Below, one piece after another: positions 11,985 through 23,959 of a stretch of 64,000 nucleotides of DNA; position 1 is the first letter of the stretch; the number at the start of each line of letters is the position of its first letter. The notes under the pieces were generated by a model. It searched no databases and was not told the origin of the DNA. It saw only the letters and a list, made by a program, of their open reading frames with translations. This stretch comes from Metaphire vulgaris (Eukaryota; Annelida; Clitellata; Crassiclitellata; Megascolecidae): positions 3,508,001 to 3,572,000 of the forward strand of contig CM030870.1 in the NCBI GenBank assembly GCA_018105865.1, read 5' to 3'. The position numbers were made by a program, and so were the translations under genes.

Positions 11985-12901
11985 ACTTGACCAAAAGACT
12001 GGTAAGCTATGCCATTGTTCTCGGAGATTCTGATGATGGGACTTCGGTCTTTGATGATGTCATTAAAATAAATCTTCATCGATCTGATGACGTTTCGTCC
12101 TTGCAGAAAATTCCAGCTTACATGCTAATTGAATCTGCATCCGCTGTTTGCAGCAATATAATCTATGTCACTGGAATAGGATATAAAAAAGACGAAATCT
12201 GGAAGTTCGATGTAACATCTGACATTTGGGAGAAATGCGCTTCTTTGGTCAAAGGCAGAAGACGACACTGCGTGGCGTTTGTTGATCAGTTTTTGTACAT
12301 ATGCGGCGGATATGTTGATTCTGATGAAAGTACACTCGATGACGTTGAAGCATACGACTCAATCAACGATCGTTGTTCATCTGTTGGTAAATTAATTCAC
12401 TGTGTGGATAGTTCAGGCAATTGTGTTCCCTTCAAATCGTCTCTCTATATATTTGGTGGATCTGACGCTGACAATGAGGCCGTGAGTGAAGTTCAAGTAT
12501 ACGACACAAAATCAAACACTTGTACTTTGCTTTCCCGGTCAATGCCAAGAGCATCGTTTCTCATGCGAGCTGCATTGTTTGGAAAGATTTTCGTTTTACT
12601 TGGTTGCGATGACTGCTTCTTGTATGATCTTGAAACGAGGACTTGGCAAGAAAGACGTCAAATTAAAACTGAAGTCTATCACTTCGGAATGATCATTGAG
12701 AATGATCAAATATTTGTTATTGGCGGCGGAATTGATACAACTGATGCCGATGGAGAAGTACAATGGGTCTGTAGAGACGACGTTAGATGTATCCCATTGA
12801 AGAATATTATAGATGATACAGCAATTGAATGGAGACATCATGCCAAACTATCAAGAAGTTCTTTAGTATACACCTGTGAAAAAATCAAATTCGATATATA
12901 A
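11985..12901 (+). CDS. Kelch exon of TRIM-kelch gene 2
   Basis: Terminal exon of gene 2, with a phase 1 acceptor (TTTATTTAG) joining the donor at 9520. The spliced protein is about 676 residues. Six kelch blades: the first reads VLGDSDDG and has lost the Gly-Gly doublet, the third is YICGGYV, the fourth YIFGGSD and the sixth FVIGGGI. The KGRRRHCVAFVDQ to YDSINDRCSSVGK block is almost identical to gene 1, while the blade 1-2 loops differ. The 2.46-kb intron carries a Helitron and a TIR element. About 200 bases of intron just upstream match the intron before the gene 5 kelch exon, supporting a common origin of genes 2 and 5. The annotated start is the splice acceptor; the TTG-initiated frame at 11987 is not a start. 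Confidence 0.92.
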
Positions 12902-13102
12902 ACTAGGCCTACTCAAAAAATTTGGACATTTTTCGCAGTTTGGTTTCCGCGCTAATGTGGCACAAATTTTAATCTTATTATGTCACTGACAATTCAATCC
13001 CGTATTTAGCATCAATTAACTTGGCGATGATTGAATCTGAATTCGAAATAACAGTGTTTTTTTAAAATCTGTTATATTTGATAGTTATTTCTTGTTTATG
13101 GC

Positions 13103-13108
13103 AATAAA
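13103..13108 (+). promoter_or_regulatory. Poly(A) signal, gene 2
   Basis: AATAAA in the context GGCAATAAACATT, about 200 bases after the gene 2 stop. Genes 3, 4 and 5 have AATAAAC at a comparable distance, which supports its use. A MITE is inserted 14 bases further on. Confidence 0.6.
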
Positions 13109-13121
13109 CATTAGACGCTGT

Positions 13122-13444
13122 CAGTGTCGGCGCGCAGGGTCTACAATGCCTGCTGCCGCATGGGGCCCCCGGCCTCGGATATTTAAGGGTTCCTTTCATA
13201 TTCCAAGTTAGTTATTTTGAAGAGAGTTTAAAATATGATTGCCGCGTAACAATCTGTTTTGTGTACATCTTCAAAAGACCGGTTATAATCATAGCACTTT
13301 TCCCAGCATTTACTTTATGACTTGTTTACTCATTTATGGAAATTTCCACAACCAAAAATAGGCTGCTGGGAAGCGATTGCGTAGAGTATATGTACTGAGC
13401 ATGAAAAAGTTGCAGGAAGCCCCAAAAAGTCACGCGCCGACACT
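13122..13444. mobile_element. MITE in the gene 2 3' flank, 8-bp target duplication
   Basis: Ends CAGTGTCGGCGCGCAGG and CACGCGCCGACACT, with GACGCTGT on both sides (13114-13121 and 13445-13452). It splits the duplicated 3' flank block just after the poly(A) signal. Confidence 0.82.
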
Positions 13445-13870
13445 GACGCTGTATTCGGCTAAAAGACATTGATACTTTTAAAATCCTCTAAGAGGACATG
13501 CCATACATCCAGTATTTCAAGCAACTTTTGAAAATCAAACGTTAATAAGCTTCAGGATTAGTGAATCAGAATACGAATTATCTTTTCTCTTTGATCTGTG
13601 TCTACTGTATTTAGTTATTAATTGTTTTTTACATTAAACTTCAAACGTAAAATTCGGTCGAAAGACATTGATATCTTTGAAATCCAACGAGACCCTATAA
13701 CCCAAGTATTTAAAGCAATGTTCGAAAAATGGTCCTAAATGTCTCTAAGCCATATATTTTTTAAAGCAATTTCGTATACAGTAATTATATTCTCTATTCT
13801 CGCGTTCTATTTATGTGTCCTGCATACCTTTATAGCAGCAGCTGTTTTAAACGTTTTACTGATAAAGAGT

Positions 13871-13871
<1 letters not shown>

Positions 13872-13912
<41 letters not shown>
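13872..13912. repeat. CT microsatellite
   Basis: About 20 uninterrupted TC dinucleotides, followed by CAGT repeats. Confidence 0.9.
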
Positions 13913-13915
<3 letters not shown>

Positions 13916-15327
13916 CAGTCAGTCATTCAGTCGTCTCCGACTTTGTGTGGCATTACGGACTTTGATGTGCCATCTTTTCTGTCTTCGACCGCATTTCTTA
14001 GTTCCTCGATGTTCATGTTCATTGCTTCTATAACGGTATCCATTCATCTTGTCTTCTGTCGGTCTCTTTTTCTTTTCCCAGCAGCTAGCATCAATGATTT
14101 CCCCAGCAGAAGCGCAGCGAGGTATCCGGCGCCCGGGGGCAAACTGCACCGTTGGCGCCCCCAACACTGATGACGAGCAAATAAAAGGTCGCCGCACTTG
14201 TTTCTTCTTATTTTATTATGTAGCTAACTGTTTAACTGACCCCAAAAACCCGATGTTGGCGCCCCTCATCTCGGCGTCCGAGGACGTATGCCCCCTTCCC
14301 CCTCGCTACGTACTCTCTGTTCTCCAGCGAATCGTATCCTCTCATAATAGGCCCAAAAACTCCAGTTTTTATCAGCATCTCTAAGGTGTGTTTTGGCTTG
14401 ATTTCTGCAATCACCTATTGATTAGTTTTCTTGGCTGTTCATGAGATCCTCAACATTTTCTCCAGTCAGCATCATGTTACAATTGCGTCAATTCGCTGCG
14501 ATATTTTTCAGAAGTGCCCAGCTCTCCAAGACATACATCACTGTAGGATGTAAGCGTTTGTCATCTTTTTGATATCCCTGCTTTTCCATATTTTCAAGTC
14601 TTGTCATAGGCCTAGCACTCTTACTCAGTTGTATGCATCGCTTTATGTCTAGTTCAACAACCCCATTACAATCTATATTCGCTCCTAGGTATGTGATTTC
14701 GATGACCATTTTCATGACTTGTCCATCCAGTAACCAGTTATCAATTTGTTATGAAGATATCACTATTTAATTGTAAACCTGCTTTAGCTCTCTCTTCTTT
14801 TACTCTTGTCGGCATCCGTCTCATGCCACTTTCGCTCTCTGCCAACAACGTCGTGTCATCCGCATATCCTAGATTGTTTATGATGCGTCCTGCTATTCTG
14901 ATACCAAATCCCATTTCATCTTATCCTGCTTTCCTCATGATGCATTCTGCAAATATTGAAAAGATCAGGCGATAAAATGCATCCTTGTCCACCACACCAG
15001 TCCAGTGTGTGTCCATGTCCAGTGTCAATGTCGAGTTTTTACTGCTGCTTCACGCCCAGTGCATAAATTTCTTAGTAGGCAAATAAGGTGCTTTGGCATT
15101 CCCATTTCTTTAAAAATCTGTCATAGTTTATTATAATCCACACAGTCAAGAGCTTTCGGATAGTCCATAGAGCTATATATATATATATATTATAAAAATA
15201 TATGCGATTGCTTTCAAGGGACCGATATGCGATATGTTTACGATATATTGCTTTCCAAAAGACTTTCTCTCCACACAGTCAGTAATATTTAGACACTTTT
15301 TGTAATAAGTCCAACTAAGTACCAAGG

Positions 15328-15356
15328 ACATAATATATATATAAAATTATATATAT

Positions 15357-15405
<49 letters not shown>
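15328..15405. repeat. TA microsatellite
   Basis: Long runs of TA broken by AAAT, inside the LINE remnant. They create an artificial Tyr/Ile frame. Confidence 0.85.
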
Positions 15406-15407
<2 letters not shown>

Positions 15408-15867
15408 TCTTCTGGTATTCTCTGCTCTTTTATATGATACAACGTATGTTTGCGATCTGATCTGCAAAGTATGAAATCTATTAATGTTGATTTCTATACT
15501 GTCCGTTTGGTGACATCCATTTGTATCGTCTTCTTGCTGGCTGCTGGAACAGGATGTCTGCAACTGTCAAGGTATTATCTTGGCAGAATTCCACCAGCCG
15601 ACCTCCTGCCTCATTGTAGTCTCAGAGGGCAAATTTGCTTAGCACTCCAGGAATTTACTTTCATCCGATCTTAGCATTTCAATCACCCATCACATATATC
15701 GCATCCTTCTTTGGTACTGAGTCTGTTAGTCTTTGTAGTTGTTCAGAAAAGAGTCAACGTCCTTTTCTTCGCTCTACTATTCGGAACATATACCTGAATT
15801 ACTGTCATATTAAGAGGTGCACTTTGCTTTCTGATTGCAGCCATTCTGTCATTATCCGAGTCGAAGC

Positions 15868-16037
15868 CAGGGTTTAATCTAGGCCGTTTCTGGGAGGGGG
15901 ATACCCGCCCTTCCCCCCGGAAATTTCAAATTCACACGGAAATTTAGGCATACGACATTAACTAACAGCAGCCCCTGGCTGACTTCCCCCGGCCTTGTCA
16001 GTTTCCTCCCGAAGTCCAGAGTCTAGATTAAACACTG
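15868..16037. mobile_element. hAT-type MITE, family A, inside a LINE
   Basis: Ends CAGGGTTTAATCTAGGCC and TCTAGATTAAACACTG. Flanks GTCGAAGC (15860-15867) and GTTGAAGC (16038-16045) differ at one base. Confidence 0.82.
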
Positions 16038-16150
16038 GTTGAAGCACATCACCGACCTGGCCATTCTTCTGTCAACGATGTAAATACTACGCCATTGCTT
16101 CTGATATTTTCGTGTTCATAACAGAACACTTGAAAATCGTCCGATGTGAA

Positions 16151-17100
16151 AGGGTGCGATTTGTAGATGGAAGGGGAGATTTTCCTCCCCGCTGCCCAAC
16201 TGAGGTGGCTACGGACATCCTAGCCAGGGAAGTCAATCTTCCCCACCACCGTGACAGAAAAACGCATTCATCGTCAGCAGAGGGAGAACATTTTTCGGCA
16301 CTTCGCGCCGAACATGAGTAAAAAATGAAACTTGATGTTTGGTAGTAACTGGGGAAATTTATCTTAATCTTTGAAAAAAATTATCCGTGTTGCTGATTAA
16401 ACAATTTATACATCGTCATGGCCAGAAAATAAAATTGACAGATCATTAGTTGGTGATAAAGCAATAGTTTACTTAGCAGAACTGTGCAAAGTAAACCCGT
16501 CACAAGCCCTGGATCAGTTCCGACAGTACAAAACCATGTAAAGTTATCGGCAATGTGCTTGCTTCAGTATTCAGCAGAATTCAAATTCTGCTTATCTCGT
16601 CAGCTGAATGTGAGTGGAGTTTCTCGTATATGAACATAAATGATACATCAGTTAAATATCAACTCAGTGTTTGTACATTTTCATATCTTGTTTTTATGAA
16701 GGTTTATGGCCCACCAACAACTGTTAAATGCTGCCAGTTATGTTGAAAATGGGTATGAGCTGGGCGACATGCTGCCTCAGATATACCAACTGCAACTGGC
16801 AAAATACTGACAAGACATCTGCGTCAATTCCAGCCATTGTAACTCTGTATTAATGTCAAATGATACTTGCTTGAATTTAGTTGCAGATTTTCAATTGTAG
16901 AAACTTGCAGTTGTGCTTTTAAATTTATGGTCTAAATAAATGGTGTGTGACAATTCATAAAAATAGTATTGAAAAATTAGAGAAAAGCAATGTGCATTAG
17001 GCCATACATTTTCCATGTCCCCCACTGCTTGTCATGCTCCCTCACTGCTGGCCATGTCCCACTGTCCCCCATTCCGCTCCAAGTCACAAATCGCACCCTG
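16151..17100 (+). mobile_element. hAT transposon remnant with transposase C-terminus
   Basis: Ends AGGGTGCGATTTGT and ACAAATCGCACCCTG, flanked by GATGTGAA at 16143-16150 and 17101-17108. Inside, SSAECEWSFSYMNIND and LVFMKVYGPP resemble the C-terminal dimerisation region of hAT transposases of the ZNF862/KIAA1586 type. The frame is short and broken and the catalytic core is missing. It interrupts the endonuclease of a LINE exactly. Confidence 0.8.
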
Positions 17101-17243
17101 GATGTGAAGTGCCCTGTGACAATCCATTTAAATTTACTTATACCCATAATATCAATTATCAACCTTCTCATTTTCTTCTTGATCACTTCCAATTTACCTT
17201 GAATCATGGTTCGTACATTCCATGTTCCCATGATGTTCTGTAA

Positions 17244-17780
17244 TTAAGTAAGTAAAATCTAGTAAATTTACTAGTAGTACAAGAGTAGCTGCCTGTTCTT
17301 ATGCGATTCATCTTTCTTGAAATAGCTATAGACAAGGTGGTTTGTCGGCCGGGCAAAGGTCAGAGTATCCATGAGGCGGCAGGTTGGGTTGTTATAGCTA
17401 CGGAGGAAATGACTTTTGGAATAGGAAGGTTTAAGTTTAGACCTAAATGCTTTAGAAGCTAGTGAAGAAATTAAAGAAAATTGAGGATTTCAGACTCAAA
17501 GCTCATTCATTGTTTGACCATGTCGTATGCTGCGGAGGTATACTGGAATTGAGTTCCAAAGTTCTGGTGAGGCGTATGAGAAAGCGCGGGTGCAGATTTT
17601 GAGGTATGACTGATTTAACTGGCGTGAAGTGTGAGATGAGATGACGATCGTGTAAGTTCAGGAGGCTGAGACGTTAAGAGTTTTCGAAGATAAACCGGTT
17701 TTGATTACAAAGAGACGAATACATAGAGTTCTTCTAAAACCGAAACCGAAATCTATAAACAGCAGTCAATCTTATGAGTT
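17244..17780 (-). mobile_element. L2-like LINE, 3' end with TAAG tail
   Basis: Minus-strand reading at 17490-17600 gives ICTRAFSYASPELWNSIP and VYLRSIRHGQTMNEL, the usual RT C-terminus. The 3' end lies at low coordinates with a TAAG-type tail. Sister tails occur at 18240-18310, 25490-25720 and 52738-52900. Confidence 0.65.
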
Positions 17781-18939
17781 CGGTCTGTTGCAATAAAGAT
17801 TAAATTGCGCCTGCCTTTGGGTAAGAATAAGACAAAGAGGCGAGTCTGCGAATATTCTGATAAAAGACATTTACGCCACAGTGTGCATTGACGTTAATTT
17901 AGAACTGTTGACGGTGGAAATATTGCGAGAATAACGGAATAATAATCAATCACTGTGTACAGGAGAATAATTATAGAAACACTGAGCAAATCCGTAGTAT
18001 AGAGACTGCGTGGCTAAATGCAAAGAACTCAACAAAAAGGCTAATCGTGAAAAATAGTGAGATTTCATAATTTTCATAGGACGTGCAATGCATATTGCTC
18101 GTACAGATGTAAAAGTGTCCAATATGTAGTGTTTGTACAGTACAGGTGGAAAGTGAAAGTGAAATCAACCGCTAATATTTTAGGAAGCAGGTTTTTACAG
18201 CCGGGTGCAATATTAGAGTGACTATGCATAATTTTCACTATAAGTAAATAAGTAAGTAGAGACGAAATTCTATAGCGCTGCCCGAAAGCTTGGCGCAGTG
18301 CACCAGCTTATTCACGTGCGCACAATCTGGGTAAATCCATAGTCCGTAATCCGTAGTCCGCGGTGGTCAAGGTTGTAGATCCAGGTAGGCAGGTAGTAAA
18401 GTTCGAAATGAATAAACCCAGGCGTGCTTTTAATATTATGTAAAGTAAAAACTCTCTATTAACCGGACATAACCTGGCGCCACAAACATAGTCTAAATAT
18501 AAACTGAATGTTCATACAAAAAATGATTGGCCGATTCGTCAAACAATTACACCTGTAGATAGCATTGGAATGATTTTTACTCTGAAGTGACAAAATTATT
18601 TTAGCGATACGTATTTGCAATGCGGACTCAAGACAATGTAATTGTGATCACGTACCTCTTTGATATTGCGAAATGAGCGAAAATTAGAATACAACCCGTT
18701 AGAGTATAGATATTTGTAGCGTTACTTGCAAGAGAAACAAAAGCAATGTTTTAATTAAATTTTCATAGTGCGGTTACTGCGTTATCCCCACTTGAGGAAG
18801 AGATACAATTTGATCGTGATCCCCTCCACAAATCCTGCAACTAATTCGTGCATTTACCTACAGGACTGACTGCGTTGAGTATTAATTTGCAGAGAGAATC
18901 GCCAGGTTTAATAATCTTCGGATCAAAATCAAGATCAAG

Positions 18940-20056
18940 ATGGCTTTGGCTGAAAATAAAGCAATGAAACAACTTAGCGGTTTGTCCGAATGTTGTATCT
19001 GTTTGGAGACGTGCAAGGATCCCAGAATGCTGCCGTGCATTCATTCTGCATGCCTCAAATGCTTCGAAGATTTACAAGCAAAGAATAACAAAGAGCCAGG
19101 CGATGTCTTGCCATGTCCAATATGTAGACAAGAATTCACAATTCCAAAAGAAGGAATGAAGGGCTTGCAGAAAAATTTTTTCATTGAAAATCTCATAGAA
19201 GTGACACAGACGTTAAACGCCGAAAGAGGATCAGTTCCTTGTTCTTTGTGCAAAATTATTGACGAAGAAAAAGATGCAAATGAGGCAAGGATGACATGTT
19301 TGGAATGTCGTGAAAACTACTGCAGTCGATGCTGCAAAATTCACAAGAGTAGCAAATATGCTCAGCATCATGCAGTTGTTGAACTGAACAGTCAAGTTAA
19401 AGATGAAGAAATCAGAGCCATGTTTACTCAAAGAAACTGTCCAAAGCATACTAACAAACCTTTTGAGTTGTATTGCGAAGACTGCAAAATGATCGTCTGC
19501 GCTCTCTGTTTTGTTGAAGAACATAAACAGCACGAATATAAATACGTTACAACAGTTGAAAAAGACTTCCGCAGAAAGCTAGAAAGCAGTTCGAAAAAGA
19601 TGCTTGACTGCATTGGGCAAATGGAAACTATGCTTAGTAAAATGGAAAAAAAGAAGGCGAATCTTTTGGAGCAGACTCCTGAAATAGAAAACGCCATTCG
19701 ACTGAAAAATCAACAGCTTAAAGCTTTGGTCGATCAGCACACAGAAGTTGCTTTGAATGAACTGTTCTCTACCAAGCAGAAACTTCTTAAAACTATTGAG
19801 ACGGAAATTGACGAAATTGAAAGAAAATTAGCAATTCTGAAAAGTTTTGAGGCATATTGCGTTGAGATCAATTCGAAAGGTTCTCCGGCCGAGGTTTGTA
19901 GATGCGTTGATTCATTAATTAGAAGGGGCGATGAATTAGAAATGGAACAAGACGAATATCTAAGCTTTCCTGAAAATTTTGCCGAAATCAAATTCAATTT
20001 CATCGATCAGGATGTCCTCGTTCAGAATATCAGCAATTTTATTGGCAAGATAGAAG
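18940..20056 (+). CDS. TRIM exon of TRIM-kelch gene 3
   Basis: Same layout as gene 2 with no gaps in the RING: C18, C21, C33, H35, C38, C41, C59, C62. B-box 1 begins near residue 101 and B-box 2 has C-x2-H-x8-C-x2-C-x4-C-x2-C-x4-H-x2-H around NCPKH to EEHKQH. A coiled coil follows to about residue 315. It is the most diverged of the four TRIM exons: its N-terminus is MALAENKAMK and many B-box and linker residues differ, so it is probably an older lineage. The donor is a strong GAAG|GTAAGT in phase 1. The frame closes 8 bases later at a TGA, which agrees with this being an exon end. Predicted function is a ubiquitin ligase with RING-dependent E2 binding. Confidence 0.92.
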
Positions 20057-20164
20057 GTAAGTGATATTCACTGTTCATTATTGAATGCTTGAAAAATGCA
20101 ATGCGAATAAAATGGCGATGGATTTGTCGAGTTGATTGATGAAAGAAAGAAATTTCAGAGTACT

Positions 20165-20990
20165 TTATTGCTGCTTCCCATATTGTCTCCATGTCTTCGT
20201 TTCCCTCTAGTACCTGGAACCTGTTTAGAAGCTTAATTTCATATTCTCCTGTCTTTCTTTTTGTCATCGCTTTCCAGTCATATACTGTTCCCGTATTTGG
20301 CTTTTTTGAACTTTTTTGAATTTTATGGCCATGTTGACAATCATTGGTTGTGCTCTTGACTGTTTCACTGCATGTCTGAATCTTTTTCTAATTGCTATGT
20401 AATTGATTTGATTCTTTACTGTATTTTCTGGATTCTTCCAAGTCCTTATTCTTCTTATTATAATTGTGGAATCAGATGTTCGTGATTATTAATTCATATT
20501 CCTCACACCAATCAACCCATCTTTCACCCCGTTTGTTGATTTGCCCAAGTCCATATGGCCCAACTGCCATTCCACTTCTTATCTTTTCCTACGTTTGCGT
20601 TTAAATCTCCCATGACTATTAGCACTTTCTGCGATTTGCATAGACTCTTTGCCATTTTTTATTTCTTCATAAAATTTATCTACATCTTCTTCTTCATGTT
20701 TTGTGGTTGGGGCATACACCTGTATACATTTGTATTTCATGGTTTTGCTTGCATCTTGATGGCTTATACTACCTGTATATACGCTATATGATATTTCCGA
20801 ATGTCCCAGTAAGCTTTTGGATGTCTCTTTGTCCAGGATAAATACCACTCCTACTTGATGTTTTTTCTGCTCCCGAGTATATTAATTATTGTCAATCCTT
20901 CTGTTGTAAACTTCCCCTTCCTGTTTTCCCGTTTGACGTTTGATATAATGTCCTAACATTCCATTTGCCAATTTTTAATCATTCTATTTT
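20165..20990 (-). mobile_element. RTE-like LINE endonuclease fragment
   Basis: Minus-strand reading gives YKCIQVYAPTTKHEEEDVDK followed by FYEEI, a standard stretch of RTE-clade apurinic endonucleases, and EYEIKLLNRFQVLEG at the low end. The region 21548-21772 on the same strand may be an upstream part of the same element. It lies in the gene 3 intron. Confidence 0.7.
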
Positions 20991-21014
20991 CTCTAGTTCC
21001 TTTCTGGTTTACCA

Positions 21015-21402
21015 ACAAAATTGCGCCATACAAAATAGCGCCGACAAAATCGCGCCGACAATTAGGTGCAGTCAAAATAGCGTCGAGCTAAGAACCGATA
21101 GATAATTCAACTTTAACTTTAACAGTTATTTTAACTGTGAGCAAACCTTTCATAATATTTAATAACATAAAACCAGTTACTAAATATATATAGTAAAGAA
21201 TGTACCGTTAATTTCATACGTGTTCTTTTAAGTGTTTTGTCTTATTAAATCGAAAGATTATACGAAACACTGCGCAATAACAATATATCAATAATAACAA
21301 CAATATCAGGAGAGACATTTTCATATCGCGTATCGCGCGATTACGTCGGCGCTATTTTGTCGGGATTTGTCGGCGCTTTTTGTCGGCGCTTTTTGTCGCG
21401 CG
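21015..21402. mobile_element. TIR element with AGCGCCGACAAAA arrays
   Basis: The left end holds AAAATAGCGCCGACAAAAT and CGCGCCGACA. The right end holds the inverted form three times (GTCGGCGCTATTTTGTCGG and two GTCGGCGCTTTTT units). The core is AT-rich and non-coding. Exact borders and target duplication are not clear. Confidence 0.6.
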
Positions 21403-21834
21403 TCACCTGTCGTTTATGACCGTCGCGAGAAGCTCGAGTATTTCCTCGGAGATTTCTTAACGCGTTCCTCTTTACCTGTTTTCTCTGGCTATGCATGATT
21501 TCCTCGGATTTATACGACAGTGTGTTGCCGTTAGCTTCTGTCGGTTTTTATAAGGTTTTCATCCTTCTCAGTTCTAGAACCATTAAAAGTGTTGCACCCA
21601 TGCCCCTAGATGACTTAGTACAAAACCTTGCTGATTTCAATAATCGATAGCCTCTGTCTAGTACTGGGCAGTACAGCTGCCCATATCCAGGACTGTTTAT
21701 CGACAAGTCGAGTCTAGATCCGCCGTGTTTTGTTATTGACAGTGACACCTCGAGTAAGGTATGATTCTTCATAACGCACAGACGGTCTTGACAAAAGGAT
21801 AGGCTAATGGTCCACTAAGGGATCTATATTTTAT

Positions 21835-23000
21835 TTATTTCAGGACAACTTCTATAGCGCCGACTATGCTAAGGCCTACGACAATGGCGCTGCACACACG
21901 GTCAGCCATATCCTATACTAAAGAGGTGCGTCTTTAGTTCTCTCAAGAAAAGCCCAGCTGAGTCGGCCTCAGTCACCGCGGTCGGCAAGACGTTCCAGAG
22001 CAACGGGTTCCCGCGTGAAGGATCTGTCCCCGAACTTCGGAGCCTGCGACGGAGACTGGACGAGCAGTAGGACACGATGGCCGGAGCGAAGTGCCGACCT
22101 CCGCGCGTTCGACGTTGATCGTAGGACTAGCTCGGCCAGGTACTGTGGACAGTGCGGGTCATTTAACCCTCGGATGTTGAACCAGCAGCGCTTGTGGATT
22201 ATGCGCTCCCGGGCTCGAAGCCAGTGCAACTGGTCGCGCAGTAGGGGGTCACATAGGCTCCCCAGGGGCTGCTGAAAACGACCCGAGCGGATGTGTTGAG
22301 TACGGATTGCAGGCGATTCAACTTTTCGTCTGGAAGGCCCAGCAACATGCTGTTGCAGTAGAGCAGTCGGGGCAGGACAAGGGCGCGCACAAGGCACACT
22401 GCCCCGCTGATCGGAAGATGTCGGTGACTGACAAAACCCTCCGTAGGTGGTAGTAGCAGCCACGGACCACATTACTGATATGTTCCTCAAACGACAACGT
22501 CTCATCGAGTAGTACCCTCAGGAATCGCAGGCTCTTTGAGGGAACGACGGTCACGTCGCCCGGCGTGAAAGGTGCATGGCTCGAGATATGCTGCCTCCTG
22601 GGGATGCTCATAGACAGGATCTCGGTCTTTGCTTGGTCAAGGGCCAAGCGGTTTTCACCCGTCCACGTGATGATCGCCGTGAAGCAATCGAGGAAGCGAA
22701 GTCTAAGAACCAGAAGTCGAAGTCTTTCCACGTTGGCAGGCAGACAGGATGAATACAGTTGCGCGTCATTCGCGTAACGGTGCATGGTCAGTCCGAACGC
22801 GATAACGATTTTCCTCAAATCTGCGATGAAGAGAATGAACAGCAGAGAGTCGAGGACCGACCTCAGCGGAACACCATGCTGGACGATGCGCTTTCCCGAA
22901 GATTGACCACCACACCGGACCGATTGCGCCTCCTTTTGCCCTGGGAATGCTGAGGACCAGTGTCTGTACTTTTGTACAGTGAAAGATGCTACCTCTCCCG
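21835..23000 (-). mobile_element. CR1/L2-like LINE, RT half, GC-rich
   Basis: Minus-strand frames give VPLRSVLDSLLFILFIADL, the active-site block HRYANDAQLYSS (YADD changed to YAND), LALDQAKTEIL, and in other frames LPRLLYCNSMLLGLPDEKL. The element ends near GGCGCTATAGAAGTTG with a TAAATAAA-type tail. Its GC content is clearly above the neighbourhood. It is dead by frameshifts. Confidence 0.75.
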
Positions 23001-23027
23001 CTCCTTTGTCACCATGCCATATTTTTA

Positions 23028-23404
23028 GGGGCCATCCATATAGTACGTACGCAAAAAGGCACATTTTAACCCCTCTCCTGTTGCACACCGTGCATTTTCC
23101 CCCCACGCGTACGTACAAATTAGCAAACCCAAACCTTAACACCCCCCAACGCTTCCTCTCCACTAAGTTTGCTGGCCAATTATTTAAATAACCTTAGGAA
23201 CAATACTCGGGACCCTCTGGTTGACCGTGAGAAAGCTATTATGCTGAAATCAAATGTTTGTGTGATTATACCTATTTATAAATTTGAAATTTGTGCGTGC
23301 GTACAAATTCAATCGTGACCTCCCAAATCCCAGTACCCTTCCGTACGCAAAATCGCCTAAATCTCAAATTCCCCTCGGCGCGTACGTACTATATGGACTG
23401 CCTC
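23028..23404. mobile_element. TIR MITE with long inverted ends
   Basis: GGGGCCATCCATATAGTACG at the left and its inverted form (CGTACGTACTATATGGACTG, then CCTC) at the right give TIRs of about 25 bases. TTA flanks both ends and may be a short target duplication. No frame inside. Confidence 0.7.
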
Positions 23405-23959
23405 TTAGGCCATAACAATATATATATATATATATATATTAAATTTGAGCGAACTTTAATTTTATTTAATTATAATTGGTTCTCACACAGGGCAGTCCCT
23501 ACTGAACCACTTGAAACTTTGTTAAATTATATTATATTAAGCTCATTTCGGTTATCATGCGTTTAAGGTAAAGGCAGATCCTGTACTCGAGTCCGAGCGT
23601 TGCGTTCCGACGCTTATCTCCGGTTTAGACACTCAGCGACGCAGGTGCTATACGCCATTAATCTGGCCATTACTTTCCCCAGACCCACATTTTACCTCGC
23701 AGTTTTACTGTTCATTCAGGTATAAAATAACATGATATGTGCCATAGGCCCAGCTGAACTGTTTAAATATTACAAAGGAATCTCTGGTTACATTTTTATG
23801 CATTCACTTCGCTGTTGAAATATTTTAAAGATAGAATAAGATAGAATAAATAAGCTGAATATCATTTTGAATGATCAATAAAATCTGTGGCATATGTCTG
23901 GAGCACCAGCGATATTTAAGATCTAAAGATACTCTGTTTACTGAACATTATTTATTTAG

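Larger units (their letters stand above)
14400..17243 (-). mobile_element. RTE-like LINE remnant with nested insertions
   Basis: Minus-strand reading gives an endonuclease start (GTWNVRTMIQGKLEVIKKK), after the hAT insertion GHFTS continuing to HENIRSNGVVF, later IQVYVPNSRAKK, and at the low end the RT part ITYLGANIDCNGVVELDIKR. Stops and shifts are frequent. It is interrupted by a hAT element at 16151-17100, a MITE at 15868-16037 and expanded TA runs at about 15170-15405. The low border is uncertain. Confidence 0.72.

Noticed and set aside
22015..22953. Plus-strand Arg-rich frames at 22-23 kb
   Set aside because: Antisense to a GC-rich LINE reverse transcriptase on the minus strand.
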